The position numbers were made by a program, and so were the translations under genes. From Brachyhypopomus gauderio (Eukaryota; Chordata; Actinopteri; Gymnotiformes; Hypopomidae): a stretch of DNA of 64,000 nt. Where the stretch lies: positions 22,537,316 to 22,601,315 of the forward strand of contig NC_135219.1 of assembly GCF_052324685.1 (NCBI RefSeq), written 5' to 3'. Below the pieces are notes generated by a model, which was not told the origin of the DNA, ran no database searches, and saw only the letters and a program-made list of their open reading frames with translations. How positions within the stretch are numbered: position 1 is the first letter of the stretch; each line of letters starts with the position of its first letter. This document shows positions 12,260 to 22,600 of this stretch, in pieces.

Positions 12260-13204
12260 GGGTTCACACACAAATAGGCATTCTGGCCTTAATGGGGCCA
12301 TAAATAAATTAATGTGTGCACAAAAAGATTCAATTGAGGCACTAAAGGCCCAAAACGATCAAAATGTGTATTGGGAAATTGAGTCAGATCAAAGAACTAA
12401 ATCACATGCTGAGATCAGCAGTGTGTGTGTGTGTGTATGGGGTCTTATGTATGTACTATTCAGTCAGTTCCAGTATTTGGCCAGTAAATGGAGCCCATGT
12501 AATACCATACTGATATTACAGTAATGAAATAAGACATTTTAGTGAAATAAAAGGTTCATTTCTGGTCAAGCAGTGCACCTTTTGTTATGAGATCTAATTG
12601 CAAAGTTATTTATCTCATTGATCTGACTCATACAAGACCCTTTATTTGTCTGTATTCTGCATAACAGGATTGCAGCATGAGTTTTTATGATTTCTTAGGT
12701 TTTTGGACAATGTAGCGACAGGCCAATTTGAACCAAACTTGGCATACCTGAAGGACCTCAGTCTATAAAAGGCTTTGAAATTGGGAGTTGATCAACATGT
12801 TTATATGAATTATAGCAATATAGGTCATATATGGCCTCAATGATATAATGGGAAAATGGACCCACCTGAAAATAAAAAAAAATCCAACAATTTTTAAAAA
12901 TAGTTTACCTACAGTGTCTACAGATTATGCCCATGCCACTCTTGCCATCATTGGATCAAATTCCTAGGACTAGTTAGAAAAGTGCTATTTTCAAACAATT
13001 GATGAATGTGACAAAACTACGCCTTTTTTAATAGGACTTGTAATTGCAAAGTTGTCAGGTGGACTGCAAGGAATCAAAAGAATCAAGTTTCATTTTCCTA
13101 AGCAAAGATTTGGAAAAGTTATGCATGATTCACAAATAGTGCCACCTAGTGGCCAAATGTTTCAAAACTGCACAGTGTGACAGTCCTGAGATGTGTGTGA
13201 ACCC
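12260..13204. repeat. Possible MITE inside the piggyBac intron
   Basis: The 13-bp perfect inverted pair GGGTTCACACACA and TGTGTGTGAACCC delimits about 945 bp with no coding potential. A second copy of the right-hand motif lies about 35 bp further on. The same block is present in B (about 39,239-40,204) and C (about 61,579-62,524). No target duplication was identified, so the boundaries are tentative. In B it holds a 25-base G run absent from A and C. Confidence 0.35.
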
Positions 13205-13424
13205 TAAATTGCAAAAATAGGTTTCCCCACACTACGTGTGTGAACCCCAATTATAATTCCAAAACATCTCAAGTATGCCACCTTGGAAGTAATGTAGGAT
13301 TGTTTTCACACAGCAATACGTGGCATATATATATATTTTTTTTTTTATTTAAAAAAAATAAAAAATTGAAAACTCGCGGGTTTAGTGTTGACAGTGGGAG
13401 CAAACCTGGAACAACAAATCAGAC

Positions 13425-13724
13425 ATGGATTTAACGAGAGAAGGCAGTCCTGCCAAAAAAGCTAAGCGTACGTGTAAGTACCTTGACGAATGGGACAGGG
13501 AATTTACTTTCCTAAAGAGGAGCATGAAGGGGCATAGCTACTCATTCTGTAAGATATGTAGCTGTGATTTTAGTGCCTCTCATGGGGGAAGGAACGATGT
13601 CCGTCAGCACGAACAATCTGCCAAGCACGAACGCGGGCTAAAGGCACAGAAATATGCCCAGGAGATGTCCCCGTTTGTATCTAGAAATACCACTAGAAAA
13701 TTGAATTTTTTTATTCATTTGTAG
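13425..13724 (+). pseudogene. BED-finger-type fragment of a hAT-like transposase (copy A)
   Basis: A 99-residue frame begins MDLTREGSPAKKAKR, a basic patch. It then has a zinc-finger-like block: FCKICSCDFS, a SHGG turn, and HEQSAKHERG. This is the layout of the N-terminal finger in hAT-derived and ZBED-like proteins. After KYAQEMSPFVSRNT the similarity ends in AT-rich sequence, and no dimerisation or DDE region follows. An identical frame is in copy C (62746-63045). It may be a leftover first exon; no donor was confirmed. Confidence 0.6.
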
Positions 13725-14704
13725 TTCAAAACATAATTGGGGTGTTTATTCTTCACTTTTTGCCACTCCAAAGATGTTTTCGTCTCTCCTACAGCCTCGA
13801 TTGCAGCTATATGTAAATAACCGATTATGCAAATTAGGCGATGACGTCATATACGTGAAATGTCCCGTATTTTTAAATACAAAACTTGACAGGTATGTTG
13901 CGGTGTGTGTGTGCGCGGTGGCGACGTGCGGTGTGTGTGTGTGTGTGTGTGAGGGGAGGGGGGGTGACGTGGTGATTATCTGCTGGTCATCCGCATCTTC
14001 ATCCCCTCCCCTGTGAGGCCAGCTCTGATTGGCTCTTGCTCAGACTCATCATCAGTGCTGGACCCCAGGAAGTGGGCGGTAGGTCATTTCCTGCACTGCC
14101 ATGGCTGACGTGATGGACAGTGTTGCCAAGAAGTCCTGCTGAACTCTGGTTAAGGTCAGAGATCAGAAAGTCATTTCAGGTGGTTGTGGCAAACCAGTTA
14201 ATAGAGTTAATTATATTTATATTTCCAGATATAATTACATAATGGTAAACCAGCAGAATTAATAAGTATTAGGGGTGGGCATAGATTAATTTTTTAAAAT
14301 CTAGATTAAACTCACTGAAATCTTGAAATTAATCTAGATTAAAATTGCTCATTCAGAATATGTGTGCTACCCAAGTAATGACTAAAAGTCAGTCTTTGTT
14401 TTATTTATTTCTTGTAAAGTGTCCTTGAGTGTTGTGAAAGGCGCTTTTAAATAAAATGTATTATTATTATTATGATGTATACAATGCTAATATCGGAATT
14501 AATTTAATATACACAAAGAAGCGGTTTGCTGCGAGATATTGTTAGGTTTCTCATTAAATGGCTTCAATAATATCTAAGTATAATCATGCTCTGGAGCTCT
14601 GTTCACTGAATTCCAAACACATGTTCCCATGAAGCTCAGCCAATCAGAATGAGCGCTCCAGGTCCTTCACTAACTCCGCCCCTCACTGTCTCTGCTCTTT
14701 GCAG
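13725..14704. other. Gene-free flank between the BED fragment and the CABLES-like exon
   Basis: Contains a (GT)n run at about 13,931-13,950, a GC-rich stretch at about 13,960-14,110 and AT-rich repeats with an inverted ATCTAGATTAA motif at about 14,290-14,345. It is shared with copy C (63,046-64,000). No convincing exon was found; a short ATG frame at 14,101 closes after 11 codons. Confidence 0.45.
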
Positions 14705-14827
14705 GAGCTGGAGGAGAGCTTCCACATTAGCAGGATGGAGCAGATCGCCTTTGAATTCAATGTGCTGGTGTCTCTAGAGATGGTCCTCTACCTGCCCGAG
14801 AGCAGGTCACAACGCACTACCACCTGA
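14705..14827 (+). pseudogene. Terminal exon resembling CABLES cyclin-box proteins
   Basis: After a TTTGCAG acceptor the frame reads LEESFHISRMEQIAFEFNVL then VSLEMVLYLPES. This resembles the C-terminal cyclin-box end of CABLES1/2 (LEE-F, R-E-IAFEF-VLVALE, LPE). CABLES proteins link cyclin-dependent kinases to other kinases. The family normally continues as a short EV-PHYRRL tail. Here that tail appears in the next frame (EVTTHYHL), so a small frame change near LPES gives an early TGA. Only this exon is visible and it is downstream of the TOGARAM remnant on the same strand. It could be a pseudo-exon carried with the duplicated block. Confidence 0.5.
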
Positions 14828-15085
14828 GCCTTCCAGTCCCAGCCAGCCCAGCCAGAACTGACGCCCCCTTTGAGTGGGTGTGGTTTTGCAGACCGGCCTC
14901 AGGGAGGACTTCAGCACAACACTAAGTGCTTGTGGGTTAAATTGAACATTTGTTCTTGCTTTTTGTGTTTGTTTTTGGGTCTTATGCGAGGGTAATTAAA
15001 TGACAGTAATATTAGCTAAAGCACTTAAATCAACTCCAAACACTCAAATAATAAGAGAGATTTCCTTAAACCTCTCTTTAAACAT
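14828..15085. other. Short gene-free stretch
   Basis: Unique-looking sequence between the CABLES-like exon and the LINE tail. Nothing supportable was seen. Confidence 0.4.
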
Positions 15086-15320
15086 TGTCTGTAGAACCAG
15101 CCTGCGCACCACGGACTTGTGCTAACGGGCCACCCAATGGAGGATGGGTTCCCTTTTGAGTCTTGGTCCTCCCAAGGTTTCTTCCTAATCCCCACCACCA
15201 TAGGGAGTTTTTCCTTGCCACTGTCGCCTTGGCTTGCTCATTAGGGATCTGGACCCATACGATTGTAAAGCTGCTTTGTGACGTGTTGTGAAAGCTATAT
15301 AAATAAATTTGACTTTGACT
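15086..15320 (+). repeat. Fish L2-type LINE or SINE 3' tail
   Basis: Contains the familiar fish retroposon tail block (GGGAGTTTTTCCTTGCCAC, GGCTTGCTCATTAGGGAT, TGTAAAGCTGCTTTGTGAC) and ends in an AAATTTGACTTTGACT run. Too short to include a reverse transcriptase; a 5'-truncated copy. Confidence 0.7.
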
Positions 15321-15775
15321 ATACAACAAAAATAACTTCTATGTTTAATTTACAGTAGAACTATAATCCACACACTTCTTTGATTGGTGTATTTTTAGGC
15401 ACACTGAAACAGCATATATAATTTACTATAGCTATAAATTATTATACATCTAAGCATTCCTGCTTTTAACCTATTAATGGTGATTATGTGTATAATTTTA
15501 TGCAATGTATGTTTTTTTTTTTTATAGTTTGTCACTTGTACTACATCACTGTCCCACTAGTGGGCAGTATTTGACAGGGAGCTGTGTTGAGACCAGAGAC
15601 CGTATGTATATATATATATATACATATACTCTCAGAGGGCCTAAAAATATTCTTAAAACATAAATATATATAATATAATTTATCCAATTTTATTTAATCC
15701 ACTTACAGTTTGACAATCGACATCTAAACAATTAGAAAAATATAAGCAAATACATTATTCACCCGTGTCAATCCA
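15321..15775. other. AT-rich gene-free stretch
   Basis: AT-rich sequence with a short (TA)n microsatellite at about 15,606-15,624. No open frame or known repeat was recognised. Confidence 0.4.
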
Positions 15776-15858
15776 GAATTAGACAGATGATGTAATGTGA
15801 ATTATGGTGATTTATTTTATTTTTTTTTTCTCTAACCTTAAAATGATCCCTTTAAGGT

Positions 15859-16113
15859 CACGGGTCGGCAACCCGCGGCTCCGGAGCCGCATGCAGCTCT
15901 TTATCCCTGTGATGCAGCTCAGCTTTTGAATAGAATTAATGAGTATTTAATTAACGTATATTATTTTTGAGACTTTAAAAAATGTTCGGGTGGAATTTTA
16001 CAAATGTCCGGTATTTACTTTCGCTTTGCTTGAGTGACATGTCATCGTCACTGAAATAAATTTCCAATTATTTTGCTTTTGTGGCTCCGAGTCAAAAAGG
16101 TTGCCGACCCCTG
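15859..16113. mobile_element. hAT-type MITE nested in the ISL2EU element (minus-strand copy)
   Basis: About 255 bp delimited by inverted GGGTCGGCAACC and GGTTGCCGACCCCTG ends, with a further inverted CGGAGCCGC / GTGGCTCCGAG core. The flanks TTTAAGGT and CTTTAGGT are approximately duplicated. The same MITE sits at the equivalent place at 51,452-51,708. Confidence 0.65.
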
Positions 16114-16447
16114 CTTTAGGTCATGCTAGTCTGTAAATATTGGCTGCAATGTTAAGGTACAGTGCAATATGATTAATTGTATAAAATGCTTTCACTTTTA
16201 TATGTAAAATTGACACAACACAATACATTATGTATTTCTTAACTTTTACTGTATTTGTAAAAAAATTTAATGAATACAATAGTAATACAATTGACAGAAT
16301 AAATTGAAATTGTTTTAATTGTTCATGAGTTCATGTCTTCATTATGATTTTCCATTGCTTGGTCATAGAGAGGTATTTTGGCATGTAAGTGTTAAAGAAA
16401 AACATGTCACACCTCCTTTTCACCTCTTCTAATACACTGCTATCTCT

Positions 16448-19068
16448 CTAAACTCGCTGCACAAAGATATCATCATGGGCACAGATAACTAAATCACACC
16501 ACTGCATACCAGTAATCAATAACTGGAATTGGATTTGCCAATAATAACAATGGCTCTCCTTCAATTTGTGTAGGCCTTGTGCCACTTTGAGGAATTTGCA
16601 GTCTACATAGCTTTGTGCATTTGGGCACTTAATTTCAACAAGCCCAAATGATGGACGCTCAAGTGTGTCATACACAAGTCCATCAGGTGATGCACCCAGC
16701 CAAGATGCATCTGGATGAATCACTAGCCCACACTTGGTCAAGTTCAAGTTTTTCAGAACTGCATAGTCCTTTAAGGCCCCTGTTTCCATTTCAAGTCCTC
16801 TCTTCATGTGTGCTGTTTGTCGTGTCCCTCGGATTATCCTTTCTGCCAGGCTTTCTGCAGCACCTGGACCTCTAACGTGGCTCACCTCTCTGAAATGTGA
16901 GGCAGTCACTTTTTCTCTCCTAAGTGAATGCCACTCAGGTGTAGCACTTTGGGATCTTGTTGCCTCCTCAATAAGGTGTGATTGTGACAAGGTCACAGAA
17001 AGTGAGCTTAGGTGTAGCTGTTCTTGGTGTGTTGGCACAAATGAATATTCAGGTGGGCTTAGATGGTAACATTCTAGTGGCAGACTCGGGAATGGGGGTG
17101 CATCCTCATGTATGACAACACTGTCAGATGGAGGTGGTGGTTGTTGATAGGACAGTACACGGCCAACTTGTACCTTCCCAAAGATGGAGTCCACAAGTGG
17201 CTTGTCAGGCGAGATGTTCATTGTGCAGATGAGTGGAAGAGAATCTGCTTTGATTCCAGCGTAGACTGGTCCATGATTGAGGGTGGCCGGGTGTGGGAGC
17301 TCACCGCTGTAGCCCTTGAAAAGTGTACTTCTGAAATAAAAGAAGAGTGAATAACATTTATTTTTACACATTGTAATCTGTTCACCAGCACAACTGATTG
17401 TGAATCACATATCACATGTCATCTGAAGTACAACGAGGCTAAATTAAATCTTGAAGAGAACAGGGTCTTATCAGATGATCAAAAGCATTCATTTTTTTTT
17501 ACCACACACTGTAATCTGCCTATTAAATTTGGTACTACATACCTAACTCCACTGGCTGTAGTAGCACCTGGTTTTGGCTTTAGGACAACCATGGCATCCA
17601 CGGGTCCAGGCTTCACCCCCTATTAATTTAAAAGATGGTGTTAGTAAAGTGACTGTGATACATTAACTAACATTAAATAATGAAATAAGACAAACCATTG
17701 TTGGTGGTTTATGCCACTTCTGTTCTGTCTGTGTGCATGAAAGGACAGGAGGGATCGACAGACATGCCAGATTCAGAATAATGAGCAGTCTGGAAAAGCA
17801 ATGCAACCAAGTGTTTGCAGATTCCGCAACTAGCAACACAAGAGCAGTTGCTCTTAATGAGCACAACTGGCATTGAATCACGTAATGTCATCTGAAATAC
17901 ACAAGAGGCAATATTTAATATCTTGAAAAGAAGACTTCAGCAATGTCAATAGGCGCAATATCTGTCCCATCATGTTGGTAGTGGTGAATGTCACTTGTCT
18001 ATTGTCTCATGTAACGTTTGTGCTGTTTTGCATCACTCTTAAAACACTTGGCTATACTGTCTTTCTATTCTACAGTGTTGTGCATGGTTCAATCTACTAG
18101 TTCACTGAGCAACTATAAACTAAATATATTTTAGATTTAAACTTCATTTTCACTCCAGATGAAATGCTTACACATAGGAGTGAAACAGGCCTACTTATAT
18201 TTATATTATTTTGTTGTTTCCACCACCAACAACAGAACAGTGCAGGTTTTACTTCAACTGCTTCTTGAAGAGTGTTATCAGAATATGTTAATAGGTGTAA
18301 GTGTTGCAGCCATATGTTAATAAAGAAGTTAAGATGAAAGATTTGAAAGACAGATTGACAGATTTTAGAAAATGCAGTTTGAAGAATAGCTGAGGTGAAC
18401 TATATTCTGCTTTTGAGTCATAGAGGTAGATAACAATAGCTCGAACTGTAAAATAAACTCCCATTTGTTTACTATAGGCAAAATAGACTGCTAATGATTC
18501 CCACTCAGCTACTCTGCATTTGGCTACCATTGTAAGCTTTGAAAACCAATGCCTATGGTTATCACAGCTTACGTGAAGTAAGAGCAAGGATAAAAGATTG
18601 AACTTGTGTTGAACTCACTTTTGAACTTGTTCAACAGAACTTTGAACGTGACACTGAACAGAACTCGTGTCATTTTAACCAGTCCTACTCTCAGCTGGTG
18701 TGGCGTATCTGTTTTCTTCATAGATCTGTAGCAGTGAGCCCTCACTGTTATCTCGTTAGCCTTACTTTTGCCTGATACTTCCATCAGAAATACAAACATG
18801 TTTTAAAAAGGCATTTCTAGTACTAGGACAGGTTGGTTCGTTACTAAAAACAACATCACTTCATTAGACTGCCACCTCAGGCTAGCTAGCTAACTAGCGT
18901 CGGCCACTTACCTTCAAAATTGCAGAGGTAGGATGAAACGTAGAACTTGAAACCCTTTTCAAGTTGACTCTGTGTCGTTGTACTTGATGCTCTGACAATA
19001 CGACGCACATCGTTGACGGTAAATTTCGGGAACTCCAACAGGCACCTTGTGAATTTAGACTCGGCCAT
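16448..19068 (-). CDS. SWIM zinc-finger / YqaJ-like nuclease protein of an ISL2EU element
   Basis: YqaJ is a lambda-exonuclease/RecB-fold nuclease domain. In ISL2EU transposons such a gene accompanies the transposase, with an unclear role in transposition. Minus-strand exons inferred: 18912-19068 (starts MAESKFTRCLLEFPKF), one within about 18,570-18,790 (SGKSKANEITVRAHCYRSM), the SWIM exon at about 17,702-17,891 (CSCVASCGICKHL, pattern CxC-CxH), a short exon at about 17,540-17,622 (PGPVDAMVVLKPKPG), and the last exon from 17,338 down. Nuclease motifs are present in order: EKVTASHF, ERGLEMET-like GLEMETGALKD, GASPDG, VEIKCPNA and YYWQIQFQ. The frame ends early at 16,448: the sibling copy reads Tyr there and continues 33 residues, so a C-terminal truncation by one nonsense change is likely. 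Confidence 0.75.
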
Positions 19069-19165
19069 GACATCGACACTTCCGCATACCAACCGGAAAT
19101 ACGGTACCATCCTGACACCAACGAGGAAGTGGTGCGTGCACCTAGGCCAATCAGGGCAAAACCAG

Positions 19166-19659
19166 TTTCAAATGACAGCAAAATTGACCAATCATATCTT
19201 CCCTCTTAGTGGGCGGGCTTAACTGTATGATAATTTCTGCCCGCTGTGGCGACGCTAGCTGTCGTTAGCGTTATTATTTATTTATTATTTACTTTTTTGT
19301 ACATATGCTACTCAACTTGTTTAACTCTGATTCCTTGTATTACCACTTGTGCCTTGTTTTTGTTTGTAAGCGATTATTGTAAATAAAGGTAAAAAAAAAA
19401 AAGGTTATTGTAGCAGCCTGGCTGAGTTGGTGTTTTGGTTAGAATAACAGGAAATTGTGATATCACGTGATACTCAACTTTGGAACGTTTGGTTTAGAAT
19501 GTTTGGTTGGGAAGGTGGAATGTTTGGATTCAGTTTTGATGCTGAAAAGCTCAAAACAAGTCGCACGACATTTTGCTGAGAATTACAAACCTAAATAATC
19601 TAACAAATCTTTCTATTTTTTCTAGATCTTTCTCTCTTTCTATTCTTTCTATTTTTCAG
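19166..19659. other. Gene-free stretch upstream of TOGARAM copy B
   Basis: Contains an AATAAAGGT followed by a 12-base A run at about 19,383-19,402, which looks like the polyadenylated 3' end of a retroposed transcript, and a CT-rich run at about 19,610-19,660 that ends in the first acceptor. No promoter was identified. Confidence 0.4.
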
Positions 19660-19666
19660 GTGGAGA

Positions 19667-22600
19667 ATGAGTTTTTACCCCAGGACAACTGACCAGCCAA
19701 GGCCTGGACAGGAACAGAACCACTTCAAAGACACACCAGGTTTTACCACTCATGGTGAGAAAAATACATTTTCATATACTGTACATCATTTTATACTTCT
19801 ATGTAAGACAGTATATTAATTCTTATGAGTATGGATTTCCATAGGCTTATTCATAATAATTAAAAGTTAAATATACCCATTTATATAGTAGGTTTCTAAG
19901 GTTCAGAAAAATAACATGTTTATTTATTCTAGTGATGACTGTCAAGCTCTTTATTTCATGTGTACAGGATAATGTAATTAATGGAGCATGGGTTATTTCT
20001 TTGATTTCTTTGACTCAGCACAATTTTCATAAATCCCACCATGTTACATATATGTATTAACATTGTCCATGTGGCCATGGAAAAAGCAAATAAAAATATT
20101 TTTTTTTAAAAAGAAACAGATTTCTAACATGACATCACATTCTTAAGCATTCTCCCCACATTCTAATGGCATCACATGGCACCATAGCCCTTGTTATAAT
20201 CACTTGTTCATTGGGAAACACTTACAAGGCATTTGAGCCTCACTGGGAGGCGTGCTGGGTTTCACTTTACCTGCTGTGGGATTTTCAGGTGTGCCCTACA
20301 ACCCCCAAGCGACAGTGATCCACACGGATCCCTGTGGACCAGCACCCTTCCCTCACAGAAGGACGGCGGGACCCTCAGATGTCGGCCATGTTAACATCCC
20401 TGTAGAAGGACCACTCCACACTGGTACTGTGTAACACTGAAGATTACATGCGTATTCAACAAACCAAATAATCATGCATGATGAAGTAGAAAAAAACATT
20501 TATTACATTTGTTTGTAAGGACTGGCAGAGGTGCAGAACCATCAGCTTTCTGCACATGACCTGACCAGTAAAACATCAGTTTTATCAGAAAATATGACAT
20601 CACATATTCTTCAACATTGTAATGAATTCACATGGCACTGTAGCCCTGTGATATGTTTGGTGTAGAGTAGAGCACTTTAGAGTGGGCACCTTGACGACCC
20701 ACATACAGTGTGGGTGTACTGTGACACTCTTTATCTGCTAGGCGGTTGTGTTTAGTCTAAGGTGATAATGCTTCGAATCATTGTTATACCAGCATAGTAT
20801 AATACTGATAATACATGTATATGGATTACAGATGTCATTTTTCACTATTTTAGTACACCCCCAAACAATCTAAACAAAACATTGTCATGCTGCTTTGCTG
20901 GTTTCTGATACCTCATCTGGACTGTCTAGCAGTGTCTAGCAGAGGCGAGATGTGCTAGCCATGAGCAGAGCTAGGAGGTACTGTAGTTTGGCTCTTCAGT
21001 ATCTACCAGTATCAGAATTAAAATAATTCTGAATTGTGCCAAAATAATTAAATTAGTGCTGTCAATTCCAGGTGCCGCGATTAAAAGTCCTCACCAGGAT
21101 TTTGCTCTGGCTTCCTGGATTGTGTTGATTCCACTAATTTTACCTGAATTGCTAATTAGAAAATCTAGCAAGCTTGAGCAAAATCCTGGTGAGGACTTTT
21201 AATCGCGGCACCTGGAATTAACAGCACTAAATTAAATTGAATCAAATTGTATTGAAATGTAAGATTTCATGATGCAATGAACTAAAAGAATCATAACTAA
21301 GCTAAACTAAAACTGGGTCACACATATACTGAAGCTCTGATAAATGTCTTCCTGCTTCTGGGCTCACGGATGCCCTGCTATCAGTTATTCAGTACTACTT
21401 CATTGTGCTGCCATTACATGAATTGTAGCAAGATGCATATGAGAAGTTGCCGTTCTCGGTCCATCTTGCTTGAATCATATTTCAGTGGCACTTTCAGATA
21501 AAGAAACATGCAACGTAGTACTAAGGCACTGAGAAATGTTATGGTGAGGTAATTTCTGCTAATGTCCTTATTCGCCCATGCAGGTGAAGTTGGCTCCAGC
21601 AGGTGTTCTAAACTGCCTGTGCTCACTTCACGCACGAGAGTGACCAGGTCAGGACTGATGAGGCCTTCTCCGCCCACCATCACAATGTTGCCTCCACTCC
21701 CCAAACCTGCTGGCCGAGAGCCACTCCGTGCCTTCAGGCCTGCCAAAGGTGAGCTCACTCTTTTGCTCTCCTGGAAATGGCATCCAAACCATTTGTTGCA
21801 GCAACTACAACAAAAAAAGTAAAAAAAAAAAAAAGTATTAAAAAAGCAAAAACTGCTTTGAAAGCCCTATAGGGGAGACCGGGTATGGTTGTAACATGGG
21901 GAGAGTTGTAACTCCATCAGTTCCACTGATCACGGATAAGATAGGAGTCATATGATCATTTCAGTATTTACCCAATTCCTCCCTGATCCCACATGGTGAA
22001 TATCAAGGCTGTAAACAGGCACATGCCGATTCCATCGAGAAAAAACTGAATGTATTTCATGTTCCATTCTTTACTTTAGCTGTGATATGTTTGGTGTAGA
22101 GTAGAGCACTTTAGAGTGGGCACCTTGACAGCCCACATACAGTGACACTCGTTATCTGCTAGGCGGTTGTGTTTAGTCTAAGGCAGGGGTCTCCAACCTT
22201 TTTGAGACTGGGAGCTACTTCTTGGATACAAATTATTGCGGAGGGTTACCAGATTAGAACGCATCAATCGAACAAAAAGTTGGTTTGGGGGGGGGGGTGG
22301 GGGTGGCGAGGCGAACGAAAGTTGCGTGTAATAATAATAGTAGCAAAAACATGACGTGGCGACTCATGACGTGGGTGACCCCTGGTTTATTCAATATTGA
22401 CGGCAGCCTAACTTTTTGATTGACAGCTAATTGAGCAATAGCAAACGAGAGAGAGTGTGTTATAGTGAATATATGTACATGCCGTTACTTGACAACGCGT
22501 CCGCGGAGTGATACAGAGAACGAGAATACCGTGCTGTTATCACACATATCTGCAGGGTTAGAACACTTCTCAACCAGTCGGATTGTGAACTAACTGTTGT

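Larger units (their letters stand above)
1..14693 (+). repeat. Segmental duplication, copy A
   Basis: Direct repeat shared with B (28,996-40,325) and C (55,012-64,000). A aligns with B from base 1 to the AT microsatellite at about 13,325, and with C from about 5,770 to the window end (A 14,693). Relative to B, A and C share a 1,155-bp hAT insertion, a deletion of roughly 200 bp at about 10,277 and different sequence beyond the microsatellite. Relative to C, A keeps the upstream exons and has its own hAT-like insertion at 3,849. A and C therefore share a more recent ancestor. Confidence 0.85.
15776..19165 (-). mobile_element. ISL2EU (IS4EU)-type element, YqaJ half only
   Basis: Minus-strand relative of the fuller element at 47,350-53,700. 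Homology begins at the element's gene start side (about 19,165, CCTAGGTGCACGC) and stops at about 15,776, immediately past where the convergent transposase gene would start. This copy therefore carries the accessory SWIM-YqaJ gene but no transposase. It lacks the 1.5-kb insertion of the other copy and so preserves the full last exon. Termini were not identified. A hAT MITE at 15,859-16,113 is nested in the 3' region. Confidence 0.7.

Noticed and set aside
14101-14139. ATG in good context starting MADVMDSVAKK
   Set aside because: Closes after 11 codons and no splice donor in phase was convincing.
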